A stretch of 64,000 nt of DNA, taken from a virus. Shown here piece by piece: positions 38,901 through 47,136 of this stretch (positions are counted from its first letter, which is position 1; every line of letters starts with the position of its first letter). The stretch is from positions 1-64,000 of the IMG/VR virus record IMGVR_UViG_3300021356_000010; one strand, written 5' to 3'. The notes under the pieces were generated by a model. The model searched no databases, had not been told where the DNA came from, and saw nothing but the letters and a program-made list of their open reading frames with translations. The translations under genes and the position numbers were made by a program.

Positions 38901-41900
38901 TAAACAAATCTATTTGGTGTTACATAATTTACAGTCTTTGATCCTTGTAGGGGATCCTGTATAATCTTGAAATACTTTCCGTCAGCATTTACAATGTCAT
39001 TTCTGTCAAAGTAGAAGAAATTTGTAAAATTAGTTCCTACTTTTTCACGATACGTATTACCTGCCAATCTAGATCCAAAACCAAATTTAAGATCAGTAAA
39101 TGCTCCTGGGTTTCCTGGAAGAATTGTACTGTTGATCTTTTCTACTGTTACTAGATTGAACTTTCCACTTGGACTTACATCGAAGAAAGTTCCAGTCAGA
39201 GATGAGTGTGAAGTATCGAAAACATAACGATAATATTCCTGCAAATCAATGTTAGGATTGGGATCAAATGTTTGATTATCTTCAGAGAACTCAAACTTAT
39301 AGTCAATGCCACTAACTGATACTACAGTAACAAGTCTATTAGGATTGCTTGAATCAAAGAATGTAGTGCTAAGAGCAACTGGGTTTGCAGTGCTCTTTAT
39401 CGTTCCATAGTCAAATACAATCGTAGCAGTTTGTGTGGATGGATTATAAGATTTGATGAAACCAGTTCCAACACCAGTTTGTACCTGATAGTTATCAGTA
39501 AAGTTATATCTTCCATTATAGAGAGATACTTTCTGCCCATCAAAGTGATCTACATCTTTTGTATTTTCTCTCGCTCTAATAACAGTGAGTTCTGTACCAT
39601 TGATAGAAGAGATTTCTAGAACTTCTTCTCCTATCTGTATCAAATCTCCTTCTGCATATCCTTTTGCATCTTTGACAATAACTTTACTGGATCCTGCTGC
39701 AAATCCAACATGATCAACATATAGAGTAAATCTTGCTGTGCTTAGTGATGCTAAAGATCTTGATAGACTCTCATCATCTACAGACAAGTAATCGCCTCTC
39801 TGATAATCTTTACCAAGAGATTGGATTTGAATACTAGATACCAAACCAGCATCTGATACAGTAATAGTTGCTGTAGCACCAGATCCTGATCCACCAGTCA
39901 ATGGCACATCTTGATATTGTCCTGGTGCATAATCTGCTCCACCATTTAAAATTGTAAATTTACCAATTCCAGTAAAATCAATTGTAGTATCAAATACAGG
40001 AGTCCTAAAAACAACTTCTTGATATAATCTCTTTCTCAGATAATATGTCTTGGTTTTTGTAGTATCGTCAGGATTTATATCAACAACTACATTATCACCA
40101 ATACCCAAACCATGATTCTCATCAGTCTCAATTAATGCTACATTTTGATTTACATCAAATGGTTCTAGGTCATCACTAAGGGATGTAAGACTTACAATCT
40201 TTGTTCCTGAGGTATTAAATAAGTCACTTGATTGTAAGAAATAATCATCATCAACAATCCAAGTTCCTGTTAAAACTTTAATTCTAATGATATTTTGATT
40301 ATTAGATCCATCCAATACCTCTGCTGTTGCAATTGGTGGATTGATACCATCAGTTAGAGAAAGAGTTGCTCCCTCTGTATATGTGCTATTCTTATCTAAG
40401 AAGAGAGTAAAGGTTTTGATATCTGCAGAGAAAGTGCCAGTGTTATTGAAAGTACCGATAACATTTCTTAGGACAATTATATTGTCGTTTTGTACAGTTC
40501 CAACAATGTCACCAGAAGCTCCAGATGCTGGTTGTCTTAGAGTATCATCTGCAAACAGGTATGCATTCTGAATTGTTGTGAGTTTTACAACTTTATCTTC
40601 TTTGCTTTCTAAGTAAGTTACAGATTTGCCCTTAACAGAAGATACGGATGCTTCTGCACCAGATCCATCTGTACCTCTATTGTCAAAGTATAATTTAGAA
40701 TTGATAGAGAAATTGCTTGATGATCTATCAAGTAGAACATTATCAACTGTACCAGATTTTACTTCTGCTACTGTGGCAATGAGACCCTCGCCATTTCGTG
40801 GCATTCCTGGGAGATACAATCTCTTTGCATCTTTTGGAATATCATTTTGATTGATGCCAGAATTGTAATTACTATCTACTGGTAGAGAATAATAGTTGTC
40901 ACCTAGAACATATGGGAATTGCGGTATTTGATTGCTATTAATAGTAAGGAAATAAGCATAAGTTCCTTCTGGGAAATCTGGAGTGACGCAGAATCTTCCA
41001 TTGTTTTCGTCTAGAGAACCGCTCTTGTGAGCATAGGTATAATCATTTGTAAATGTTCCTAATGCATACTCACTGGTTGAGGGACCACCAGATCTAGTGC
41101 CATTGAGAGAATAACTAGAAGTCATTCTTACAATAGAAGAGTTAGGATCTAGTGGGTCTTCATGACCAAATGGACCATAGATTGGATTGCCATCATAAGC
41201 AAAACCAATGATTGGAGAGTGTGTCTTTACAGCTGGTTCTGATCCAGCATTGTCAATATTGTCATTGAGACTAATACGAAGAGTTTTTGGATTTCCAACG
41301 TGACCATATCCATAGTCATTAGCAGGACTATAATTCTCAAATAGATGACCGTAGTCAGTATCTAAGTTATTGGATAACTTTTGGAATCTATTAAAGTTCC
41401 ATTCTTTAAGAGAAGGAGTTCCACTAGCGTTTGATCCAACAGGAATAATATCTACAACTACAGAATCTTGATTGTAGAAGTTACCTTCTTCAATTTGGTC
41501 AAATCCAGTAATCTCTCCTGCACTATTGACAATTGCTTGATAGTTGGCAAATCTTCCTCTTCCTAGATTATCTCTGATATTGACAATTGGTGGAGATGAA
41601 TAAAACTCTCCAGGGTCGTCAATTACCAGACTAGTAACTTTTCCTCCTGTTACAACTGCTCTGACTTTTGCACCTCTTCCAGAAGTGATTGTAATTTTTG
41701 GAGTTGAGATGAATGTCTCTTCAGTAGTTACTTCAATACTATCAACTACCTGACCAGCAAGGAATGCTCTTGCTTTGTTTGGCAGATCATCGATAAGGAC
41801 AAATGGAGGTTTTGCATATCCATTACCCTGAGTATTGACATCAATTTTTTCTAATTTACCATACCTAACACTCTCAGGATCTTTATATCCGTAAATTGGA

Positions 41901-43486
41901 ACACCGTTAAGTAGAATACCTACATCACGCTTTGGTGTCTTATAGATTTCTGTAGTGCTGGTTGCTTTCTGTCTAATAATTCTTAGGATCTTCTGATCAG
42001 CAACAGTTTCTGTAGTGATAGAACCATCTAAAATTTTGTAAGACGGGAAAGAAGAACTAGTAACATAGTAATACTGCTCATCTGCAAAAATAGCAGAAAC
42101 GTCAGTAGAAACTTGATCTAATGCTGTCGCAACATATGGAATAGTTGGAGAATTGACAGCACTGCCTTGAGAGAGCACCCATCTAGTCTGATTCGATCCT
42201 GTTTGTGTAATTTTTGGATCGGTAGTCTCGAATCCTGGATTTGATACTTGAATTCGATCACCTACTGAAGAGTATGGATTTCTTGCGACTGGTGCAAGAC
42301 CATAGACTACACCAAATGTTAATAGTGTTACTCCAGACCCCTCAATGGTTACTGGTTTATATACTGAAGATCCTACTGCATGAGTGGTAGGAATGTCACC
42401 TCTTTCTTTGATGATAAACTGAGTTACATTCTTATCATCAAATTCGATAACTTCATCTCCAATCAGGAATGACCCTGTGGTCTCCCAACCAATTGTTGAA
42501 AATACATCAACTCTTTTTCCAACACCATAGGTCGAAGGAAGTTCTTTCTCTAGTCTAGTCTTAGTTGAGATCTCAAAGAGACCATTGACAGTCTCTGGAG
42601 CAACAACCAGATTCCAGATTTGTTCTCCATCACTGGTTCCCTCTGCATATACATTATCAATTATTGCAGAAGCATATCCGTATTCATCAGTTGGTTGCTG
42701 AACAATTTGCTTTCCAATAAGATTTTTTGGATCTCCTGTAACTACTTTTGCCTTGATAGCAAAAACATTATTCCAGTCAGACTTAGATGCTTTGTATGTA
42801 AAATCCTTAGGATTATAGACTTCTGGTTTATTTTCAATATCTTTGGCGACAATAGTATTGAAAATAAATTTAATAGAACTATGTGTTCCCTTTGACTTGT
42901 AGAACTTCTGAATATTCTTAATTAAAGTTCTCTTGTCAATCTCTCCTTTGAGATATTTCTCTGGAAAAGAACTTAGGTACTGACTTTCAAAATTTCTTAC
43001 AAATGCATATAAGAAAAGGTTACTAACATTGAATACAGTTTCTCCAGACTGATGAGAAGATGCCTCAGTGCTGCTAAAATTAGAAGTGCTGTATAGATCT
43101 CCAAGTGTGGTGTTACCACTTACACCTCTGGAACAATCTAAAAACTGCGTGCTTGTTCTTGAGGTATAGAAAATAATCTCATCATTGATTCTGATATAAC
43201 CATTCTTCTCTGGAAATGAACTCGCATCATTTACAGTGATTGTTGTATCTGTAGCAGAAACTGTTACAGAAAGAATATCATTCTGCTTTAGTAGTTTCTT
43301 TTCGTAGAAATCAATGTCTGTATATTTTTGGATATTGTTAATAATATCCAAAGCACCGCCTTGTACTTCCTGTGCTTCATAATACTTCTGAACGAACTTA
43401 GAGAATAGTTCATATTCAGAAGCAATGAATTCAGGGAGCTGGGACTCAATTAGAGTTGAAATTCTCTTGGTCTTAACAGCAGCCAT
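32987..43486 (-). CDS. 7: Giant baseplate wedge initiator, gp7-like, 3499 aa
   Basis: The position between gp6 and gp8 is that of T4 gene 7, whose product starts wedge assembly. The N-terminus (STLIESQLPEFIASEYELFS, FVQKYYEAQEVQGGA) is the typical cyanophage gp7 start. At about residues 755-785 IIGFAYDGNPIYGPFG is a YHYH-domain motif. GxGY(A/T)xPPxVxI-type repeats occur throughout. Two helical modules near residues 2040-2105 and 2270-2340 (NRE-FIVEE ... VRFGGN; NKEYFKEE ... LRLGGN) resemble those in the 2929-aa fibre. T4 gp7 is about 1000 aa, so more than two thirds is extra. Assignment to gp7 relies on position and cyanophage precedent more than on similarity to T4. Confidence 0.78.
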   Translation of the reverse strand: MAAVKTKRISTLIESQLPEFIASEYELFSKFVQKYYEAQEVQGGALDIINNIQKYTDIDFYEKKLLKQNDILSVTVSATDTTITVNDASSFPEKNGYIRINDEIIFYTSRTSTQFLDCSRGVSGNTTLGDLYSTSNFSSTEASSHQSGETVFNVSNLFLYAFVRNFESQYLSSFPEKYLKGEIDKRTLIKNIQKFYKSKGTHSSIKFIFNTIVAKDIENKPEVYNPKDFTYKASKSDWNNVFAIKAKVVTGDPKNLIGKQIVQQPTDEYGYASAIIDNVYAEGTSDGEQIWNLVVAPETVNGLFEISTKTRLEKELPSTYGVGKRVDVFSTIGWETTGSFLIGDEVIEFDDKNVTQFIIKERGDIPTTHAVGSSVYKPVTIEGSGVTLLTFGVVYGLAPVARNPYSSVGDRIQVSNPGFETTDPKITQTGSNQTRWVLSQGSAVNSPTIPYVATALDQVSTDVSAIFADEQYYYVTSSSFPSYKILDGSITTETVADQKILRIIRQKATSTTEIYKTPKRDVGILLNGVPIYGYKDPESVRYGKLEKIDVNTQGNGYAKPPFVLIDDLPNKARAFLAGQVVDSIEVTTEETFISTPKITITSGRGAKVRAVVTGGKVTSLVIDDPGEFYSSPPIVNIRDNLGRGRFANYQAIVNSAGEITGFDQIEEGNFYNQDSVVVDIIPVGSNASGTPSLKEWNFNRFQKLSNNLDTDYGHLFENYSPANDYGYGHVGNPKTLRISLNDNIDNAGSEPAVKTHSPIIGFAYDGNPIYGPFGHEDPLDPNSSIVRMTSSYSLNGTRSGGPSTSEYALGTFTNDYTYAHKSGSLDENNGRFCVTPDFPEGTYAYFLTINSNQIPQFPYVLGDNYYSLPVDSNYNSGINQNDIPKDAKRLYLPGMPRNGEGLIATVAEVKSGTVDNVLLDRSSSNFSINSKLYFDNRGTDGSGAEASVSSVKGKSVTYLESKEDKVVKLTTIQNAYLFADDTLRQPASGASGDIVGTVQNDNIIVLRNVIGTFNNTGTFSADIKTFTLFLDKNSTYTEGATLSLTDGINPPIATAEVLDGSNNQNIIRIKVLTGTWIVDDDYFLQSSDLFNTSGTKIVSLTSLSDDLEPFDVNQNVALIETDENHGLGIGDNVVVDINPDDTTKTKTYYLRKRLYQEVVFRTPVFDTTIDFTGIGKFTILNGGADYAPGQYQDVPLTGGSGSGATATITVSDAGLVSSIQIQSLGKDYQRGDYLSVDDESLSRSLASLSTARFTLYVDHVGFAAGSSKVIVKDAKGYAEGDLIQIGEEVLEISSINGTELTVIRARENTKDVDHFDGQKVSLYNGRYNFTDNYQVQTGVGTGFIKSYNPSTQTATIVFDYGTIKSTANPVALSTTFFDSSNPNRLVTVVSVSGIDYKFEFSEDNQTFDPNPNIDLQEYYRYVFDTSHSSLTGTFFDVSPSGKFNLVTVEKINSTILPGNPGAFTDLKFGFGSRLAGNTYREKVGTNFTNFFYFDRNDIVNADGKYFKIIQDPLQGSKTVNYVTPNRFVYDLTSIPLWDGSGTITYTTSGQFAVGEINSINVSNLGLNYKKVPVILGCDLSSTFIAEATVLFDTATQTITGVDIDKKGSNYVNPKVVIIDGDGFDATFNVVARNGEIFSITVDNPGRGYTYAPTIQIIESDVEAYVDSNTIGTPQSINIFRNGGAYHLDKTVSSTFTTKYVISLKDFSGNFLKGEKVSQSINGIEVFRAKVAEWRSGSNLLKLDDVVGSIRNSVSIVGKISNSSGMVRTVYVTSLTEEIASFYDNIGSYQSDRGKLGVANQKLTDSFFYQDYSYVVKSKTPIDQWRDLIKSTTHPAGFKLFGQVDIESDAEIRMPAQSPKSDNFTIIQLWDPEKNKISVESTRRIVTQTVTSSKSTKEIKGVGTAHASEFNFSETRAFEVTLADPFNGVNGVDATTGYTGGAENVGQKIFQLLDDQGNPFTPVSAKNLIITLNGILQEPEVSYTVSGDKIVFSQAPLGPSSKLTGTNLTDLTSYDGTVFYGRYIEFKDNQYNNQYFKKLRNIFQRNGRWLDAANQIERNREFIVEEAVGYGREKHPNLDWSTKIDDYLEDVGFIIDAYEHDVRFGGNIKTVDYLSIFNSDDDYNYITTNKTESLDIFKYATNLAKLAVRNWDIVEENVAYIQGSRQVTVANTNNLAIGMFISSGTAFASGTKIVSIDSDTQVTLNNAALANSGGGGGAAAGVTDLNGSTGGSDYIIPTSTGAVQPGNQYAVDPGDVLQAPISFSASDSATFYFSGINNGTFWDASDLIAGNKEYFKEEIAGWFAAQYPNVTWTDLVKDIDTYVDATVYHLRLGGNFKIVDFAQLYYERNLYPYPEQLKAGVSPAEFAGAYNELKVLMVDAMRNNLGIGTYTSIPPFTDSTVATDTSFPYCAQVESSLNNFYSIINTILNEGKGLIEKTNINSNYAGNWSRTLTYSNYNIIPDPLLTAQECNDVISSVDSLFNNVSDILNGTSVTRSTPDFLDGETTTFDMYWDDDTEVNTEEDEDLFLTLNAVLQRPKYTESYPLSDAYYIDRTTIPNKLVFDVAPIWDQDFSAKSIGEPTAVELVAGVGVGNYKRLTIDYALVDEVRGGPFLILDVEDNTSQEIEQQDYLFVFLDGVLQRREYSYSVAGSTISFNVPIKKDTKIDMRYLYGRDLDQIINFHDFNQDTFYAQGTVTFDVASGATELLNWIGLNSSESFHAWQVNPNGSFNVIGQLTNPSQSSNILTFTLEGQKCDLIQGVDVVVGIKGDYSNNRIIGLNSSGSSISYVTDEDGRLKLAYPVSENAWRGTFIGKYYRDPFVSLSDEDYVRIEGESDFRRVKKAPETTTSKEHRNQGYVSGSNFGIAQVEAYNGVTRGEGLSIVAKIENGSVVSLEWNQRSYDPLTQPTAYQYYTPPVLHFIPKNGNGGGAKAVVLVSKGQVISVDLLEGGSGYTEAPRVVVARRYEILQGRGFGVSTINGGINSTLPAFIMSSSSTITELGNQVPGVESFTTILFESPRDLDRVIECEIYLEENVGTGLTAGVNSITTLSGGVGTIVTVTASTAPNEYVSIISGRVDDIISTSSLISSREVTSIVTNQIDNTDINAGHYHSVGAFLSIDLDPTDNIVFVPDVTKFSSNGYLQIGTEVVRYYRKGFGRFLNVQRGQEGTTAQLHPAGTFVLQIPDPVSVAYGGVTRIESDSQVVTMRIASDVRTTERVTGIQVITPDVTIENTSTVTVVGVEISAFVDSITSVVIPPGERVVSLEITADQTNFLSSSSTQVSNSVLSVQSNSQLRKETLEVLLFTPPSGVIDGYEESVIFSDPILTRAGFIDIPEPYTVTQRNGNIVAITNASGASTEYVGQYTTGNAGPTLKNFDQILDDGVCDVSGLSLLDIEFYYPNLTINDFVERANSSYTLAGDYFNLATASIQNPVAISDTQGLIPSTINVLGSTTYFPSEGYLFTSTGAVIQYTGTTANSFTGCTLYSGINSINRLDELIPFSIS

Positions 43487-43490
43487 TTAC

Positions 43491-45284
43491 TTACTCTTTA
43501 TATGCGGTGAAACTTGAATTCGCTACATCAACGTCCAGATAGACCTCACGGAGTGCCTGAACATCATTAGATAGTGGTTTTACTCTAACTGAGATGCGGT
43601 TGTCAAAGAAACTACCTTTGATGATAGTCAAATCATACATTTTAAGCTCACCTCTAACATAATCAATGTCTCCAACATCCTTGTTGAGAACAACTTTTTC
43701 GCCAGTTACAGTGTCTAGTCTATATAGGACAATTTTGCCATCCCTATCTTCAACATAGACATCAAAAGTAGGATATTCAGTTACCCTAAATCCTGTGCTG
43801 GAGAGAGTTGGTCCATCACATTCTTCATCAAAAGCATTCTGGAAACATATCTCATAATAGAATGTAGAATTCAACTGAGGATAGAAATCTTTCCTCATTG
43901 TCACTTCTGTTAAGTTGGAGTTGATAGTGCGATCTGCATCATCAATCACACCAACAAATTTACTGTATCTAAATTTACCGTTGAACTTTTCTGTATCAGA
44001 GTTTGTAGTATAGGTTTGCACAGATCCAATAACTTTGTCTCTAATCTGTGAAGGTGTCTGATCTGTAACGTTTCCATTATAATAGATCTTACTCGATAGT
44101 TCAACATAGAGTATAGAAGGATCTACAATAACTGGTTCTACAGAAGCAACAACATATTTCTTCAATTCATCAGTGATTTGCTTCTTCGTTAATGAAGTCA
44201 AGTAAGAAGCATCAACTGGTTTTAATACAATGAATACTTTTCCATACTCTGGTGGATCTTGATCCTCTCCACCAAATGTAATGATATCACTAACTGATGG
44301 ATATATCTTACGAACGATAGCAGCATAGTCATCAGAGGTAACTGCACGATCCTGAGTCCCATAAGTCTTTGGAGCATTGAACTTAATGCTCTTTACAGAC
44401 TCTGGCAATTCTCCACCAGAAGATGCAACACTAGAATCAATAGTTACATTAGTAACAGGAGTAAATCCAATTGTATTTTCTAATACACCAGAGAATACAA
44501 AACTCTTAACTCCGTTTGAGTCTGGTCCAGAAGTGGTTAGGTAAGACACTTCCACTCTCGCACCATTCTCTAGTGCCTTACCTAAAACTCCATCACCAAA
44601 TATCATCTCATATCTGTCATCCTCGGTTTCTTCTAAGAAGAAGATCTTCGAGTTTCCGTCAATGCCAAGAATATTTTCTGCTAACAGATAAGGTTCGTTA
44701 AACGTTCCGCCAGTTGGATAAACCTTAACTCTGATAGTATTAGCATCGATGCTTTGGTTATCAAGAATAAATCTCTGTGAAGACAGTGAAGTATCAACAG
44801 TAAAGTTACTGACAACTACAGTTCCTTCTCTAATTTCTACATCAGTAAATACTGCACGATCATTTGCTACTTGTGCTTTCGTATCTTCAACAGTAACATA
44901 CTGATAGATTGTATTGTCATAGTTGGCAATAAATCCTGTTCCTCTTTTTAGGATTAGTTCAGTATCAGTTGTTGGGTTTGAATATGTTGCAGTAAAAGAA
45001 ATTGAGGCAGCAGGAGAAGTGATACTCTTGGGTCTGTATCCTAATTGCTTCGCAATCGCTACTACGTTGTCCCTGAGGGTCGCTGAATCAATGAATAGTT
45101 CATTGACCACCATATTGGTGTTAAACGCCGTGTAGTAGGTGTTATAGGCAAGAGTATCAATCAACGTTGATAATGCCGATCCCTCAAAATCATAATCAGT
45201 GAAATCAGAATTTGCCCTGAGGTAATCCTTCAGAGCTGCTTTGATATCTTCAAAGTCTAAATTGGCAACCTGAGTATATGGCAT
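43491..45284 (-). CDS. 6: Baseplate wedge protein, T4 gp6-like
   Basis: gp6 forms the inner ring of wedges around the hub. The 597-aa product starts with NLDFEDIKAALKDYLRANSD and continues with GSALSTLIDTLAYNTYYTAF and DSATLRDNVVAIAKQLGY, which are signature stretches of T4-like gp6 (baseplate J family). KSIKFNAPKTYGTQDRAVTS and DDYAAIVRKIYP are the J-like core. Length is close to T4 gp6 (660 aa). It overlaps gp25 by one base and is followed 4 nt later by gp7. Confidence 0.93.
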   Translation of the reverse strand: MPYTQVANLDFEDIKAALKDYLRANSDFTDYDFEGSALSTLIDTLAYNTYYTAFNTNMVVNELFIDSATLRDNVVAIAKQLGYRPKSITSPAASISFTATYSNPTTDTELILKRGTGFIANYDNTIYQYVTVEDTKAQVANDRAVFTDVEIREGTVVVSNFTVDTSLSSQRFILDNQSIDANTIRVKVYPTGGTFNEPYLLAENILGIDGNSKIFFLEETEDDRYEMIFGDGVLGKALENGARVEVSYLTTSGPDSNGVKSFVFSGVLENTIGFTPVTNVTIDSSVASSGGELPESVKSIKFNAPKTYGTQDRAVTSDDYAAIVRKIYPSVSDIITFGGEDQDPPEYGKVFIVLKPVDASYLTSLTKKQITDELKKYVVASVEPVIVDPSILYVELSSKIYYNGNVTDQTPSQIRDKVIGSVQTYTTNSDTEKFNGKFRYSKFVGVIDDADRTINSNLTEVTMRKDFYPQLNSTFYYEICFQNAFDEECDGPTLSSTGFRVTEYPTFDVYVEDRDGKIVLYRLDTVTGEKVVLNKDVGDIDYVRGELKMYDLTIIKGSFFDNRISVRVKPLSNDVQALREVYLDVDVANSSFTAYKE

Positions 45285-45676
45285 TATCGTGTGCGCTCTA
45301 GAAAGATGTCTACAGTTACTGGTGCATCATCTCGACCAACAATAGTGTAAGAAATTTCAACGTCATATCCGTTATTCAGTTGATCTGGATAAACACGGAT
45401 CGTATTAACCGTAATTCGTGGTTCATACTTCTTAAGTGTATCCGTGATTTCTGAACGAATAATACCAGCAGACGCAAAATCTAGGGGTTCGAACAATACA
45501 TTTCGTAGTCCGCACCCCAGATCTGGTTGAAATGGTCTTTCACCTTTATTTGTAAGAAGCAAATTGGAGATTGACTGCACGATAGCCGCCTTATCCTTTA
45601 CACTAACAATATCGTCAGTGACAGGATGCTTCTTAAACGTAACACTCAAATCTTTGAATGTCTGAAAGGTTGGCAT
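45284..45676 (-). CDS. 25: Baseplate wedge protein, T4 gp25-like
   Basis: gp25 sits in the inner baseplate and triggers sheath polymerisation. The 130-aa product has the GPW_gp25 domain (PF04965): NLLLTNKGERPFQPDLGCGL, NVLFEPLD and a helix-strand pair EITDTLKKYEPRITVNTIRV. Length and motif match T4 gp25 closely. The gene starts 25 nt after an ATAAATA late motif and leads directly into gp6. Confidence 0.95.
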   Translation of the reverse strand: MPTFQTFKDLSVTFKKHPVTDDIVSVKDKAAIVQSISNLLLTNKGERPFQPDLGCGLRNVLFEPLDFASAGIIRSEITDTLKKYEPRITVNTIRVYPDQLNNGYDVEISYTIVGRDDAPVTVDIFLERTR

Positions 45677-45700
45677 TTAGACACAGCAGTAGGCTGTTTC

Positions 45701-45707
45701 TATTTAT
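45701..45707 (-). promoter_or_regulatory. Late promoter motif GATAAATA before gp25
   Basis: GTGATAAATAG lies 25 nt before the gp25 ATG and overlaps the TGA stop of the 56-aa gene upstream. The sequence fits the T4-type late consensus. Confidence 0.6.
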
Positions 45708-45877
45708 CACTTGCCGCAGAATCCGTCCGCCCACTCCTCTTGATTGTCAAAGATTTCTCCCTCCTTGACATCTTTCATCTTCCTTGCTTTTCTCAAATAC
45801 TTTTCACTATCTACTTCAGTGATTAGAGTCATTCCCGATTCTCTAAAATCTTCACTCTTGTCCACTCTCTTGTCCAT
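45707..45877 (-). CDS. Small hypothetical protein, 56 aa
   Basis: ATG 45877 gives MDKRVDKSEDFRESGMTLIT, a highly charged protein ending EEWADGFCGK. A longer frame from 45943 would overlap the upstream gene by more than 90 nt and is less likely. The chosen start overlaps the upstream 229-aa gene by 26 nt. The composition resembles small cyanophage proteins placed before gp25. Function unknown. Confidence 0.65.
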   Translation of the reverse strand: MDKRVDKSEDFRESGMTLITEVDSEKYLRKARKMKDVKEGEIFDNQEEWADGFCGK

Positions 45878-46541
45878 TTGTGGTCTCCGTCCGTAGTTTT
45901 CGCTCAGCATTAGTTTCCCAAAAATAATTATCAGTGTCTCCAAGGCGTCCCCAGTCGATTCCTGCCTCTACTTGGTATTCTATGGTAGAAACCTTGAAGT
46001 CAGGGAACTTGGGGTCCTCAGGGGTTATAGAGAGGTCATACAGACGCATCCTATTGTTAGGATACAATGCATACTGACCATTGTTCAATGCAATACAATT
46101 ATGAGATTTGTGCTCTTGTGGCACTTCACTTACATTATTATCTATTACATCAGGATTTGCATGATAGTTGTCTAGTGTGAATAGATACTGCCCTCTCATC
46201 AGTCCATGATCACGAGTAAAGACCTCGCAATCCATGGATGCAACAAAACCTTTGTTCATGGCAGTAACACCATAGTCCATGCAATTCCAAAATTGTAGAT
46301 TCTCCAAACTCATGTCTATGACTGGGGTTTCGGGGGATCGTACAAACGCACTAATAGGAAGTTTGTCATACATCGCACCATACTCTGGTAGGTACGTCTC
46401 AAAATAAAAAGCACGCCCAGGTATGCTCTTAGCACATACCCAGACGCCCTCTACAAACTCCCCATGACCGTCTTGATGGTCACGTAAATATTCTTTACGT
46501 ACCCAAACTTTCTCAGCAGGAAGATTGCAAATTAAATTCAT
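45852..46541 (-). CDS. Conserved cyanophage protein, 229 aa
   Basis: The product starts NLICNLPAEKVWVRKEYLRD and includes aromatic-rich segments (GRAFYFETYLPEYG, GQYALYPNNRMRLYDLSI). There is no signal peptide or transmembrane segment. I recognise it as a conserved cyanophage protein in the gp25-PAAR interval; its role is not known to me. It overlaps the 48-aa basic gene by an ATGA junction, so the two are probably translated together. Confidence 0.75.
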   Translation of the reverse strand: MNLICNLPAEKVWVRKEYLRDHQDGHGEFVEGVWVCAKSIPGRAFYFETYLPEYGAMYDKLPISAFVRSPETPVIDMSLENLQFWNCMDYGVTAMNKGFVASMDCEVFTRDHGLMRGQYLFTLDNYHANPDVIDNNVSEVPQEHKSHNCIALNNGQYALYPNNRMRLYDLSITPEDPKFPDFKVSTIEYQVEAGIDWGRLGDTDNYFWETNAERKLRTETTNGQESGQE

Positions 46542-46684
46542 CTACCTTGACCGCGATAACGCTTCTTGGCACCGTTACGACTGCTAGCAGACAACTTCGT
46601 GTGCTTTCCTTGACCTTGACGTGTTTTTTTCGGGGTGCTTTCAATGACCTTTTGACCAGAAAGACCAACTTTGCTTCGTGCCAT
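46538..46684 (-). CDS. Very small basic protein, 48 aa
   Basis: ATG 46684 to TGA 46538 encodes MARSKVGLSGQKVIESTPKK followed by TRQGQGKHTKLSASS and a final NGAKKRYRGQGR. About a third of residues are Lys or Arg. The sequence is of a type I recognise as conserved in cyanophages at this place. It may bind nucleic acid or serve in assembly; this is inference. It has a TATAAT box about 20 nt upstream and joins the next gene through an ATGA overlap, which supports it as a real gene. Confidence 0.82.
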   Translation of the reverse strand: MARSKVGLSGQKVIESTPKKTRQGQGKHTKLSASSRNGAKKRYRGQGR

Positions 46685-46719
46685 AGTGTTTTATCAATTG
46701 ACTCTAGTATTATAGCATA

Positions 46720-47136
46720 TTATGCTGCTGGTGGTGGGGTAGCAGGTGGTTCTGGTTCTGGAAAAGAAACCTCACCATCAGAGATTACACCAACCACTGG
46801 TGTTGCATCACCCATGAAGACCGTATGCGACCCTGTAAGGAGCAGAGACCCCACTCCAATGCCTGGAGGTAGTGCAACTATCTCACTCTCGATTTGCATC
46901 GCTGCAGGGGCACCATTGATCCATACAGTAGGATGTCCTGATATGATTACATCAGCATGTAATGGTGGTGGAGGAATCATAGGAACAGTATGCTCCACAA
47001 ATGTATTCCCACCATGATGTGCTGCTAATCCATTAATAATCACATTTGCAGAAACGCCCGCTGGTGCTGGTTTCGGCACAGGAACTGGATGTATATCATG
47101 GTTGCAATAAGCACCAAGCAATCCAATTGGTTTCAT
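46720..47136 (-). CDS. PAAR-type tail spike tip protein
   Basis: PAAR proteins cap the needle of contractile tails and sharpen it for membrane piercing; T4 has gp5.4. The 138-aa product has the repeat pattern of these proteins: NVIINGLAAHHGGNTFVEH, ADVIISGHPTVWINGAPAA and SLLLTGSHTVFMGDATP, with His residues that could bind the usual metal ion. It ends in a Pro-rich tail. It overlaps the preceding 369-aa gene by 4 nt. A gp5-type lysozyme needle is not visible in this window. Confidence 0.88.
   Translation of the reverse strand: MKPIGLLGAYCNHDIHPVPVPKPAPAGVSANVIINGLAAHHGGNTFVEHTVPMIPPPPLHADVIISGHPTVWINGAPAAMQIESEIVALPPGIGVGSLLLTGSHTVFMGDATPVVGVISDGEVSFPEPEPPATPPPAA

Noticed and set aside
9519-42895. 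Numerous plus-strand frames in the giant structural genes
   Set aside because: All lie opposite conserved virion proteins and have hydrophobic, repeat-derived sequences without motifs.
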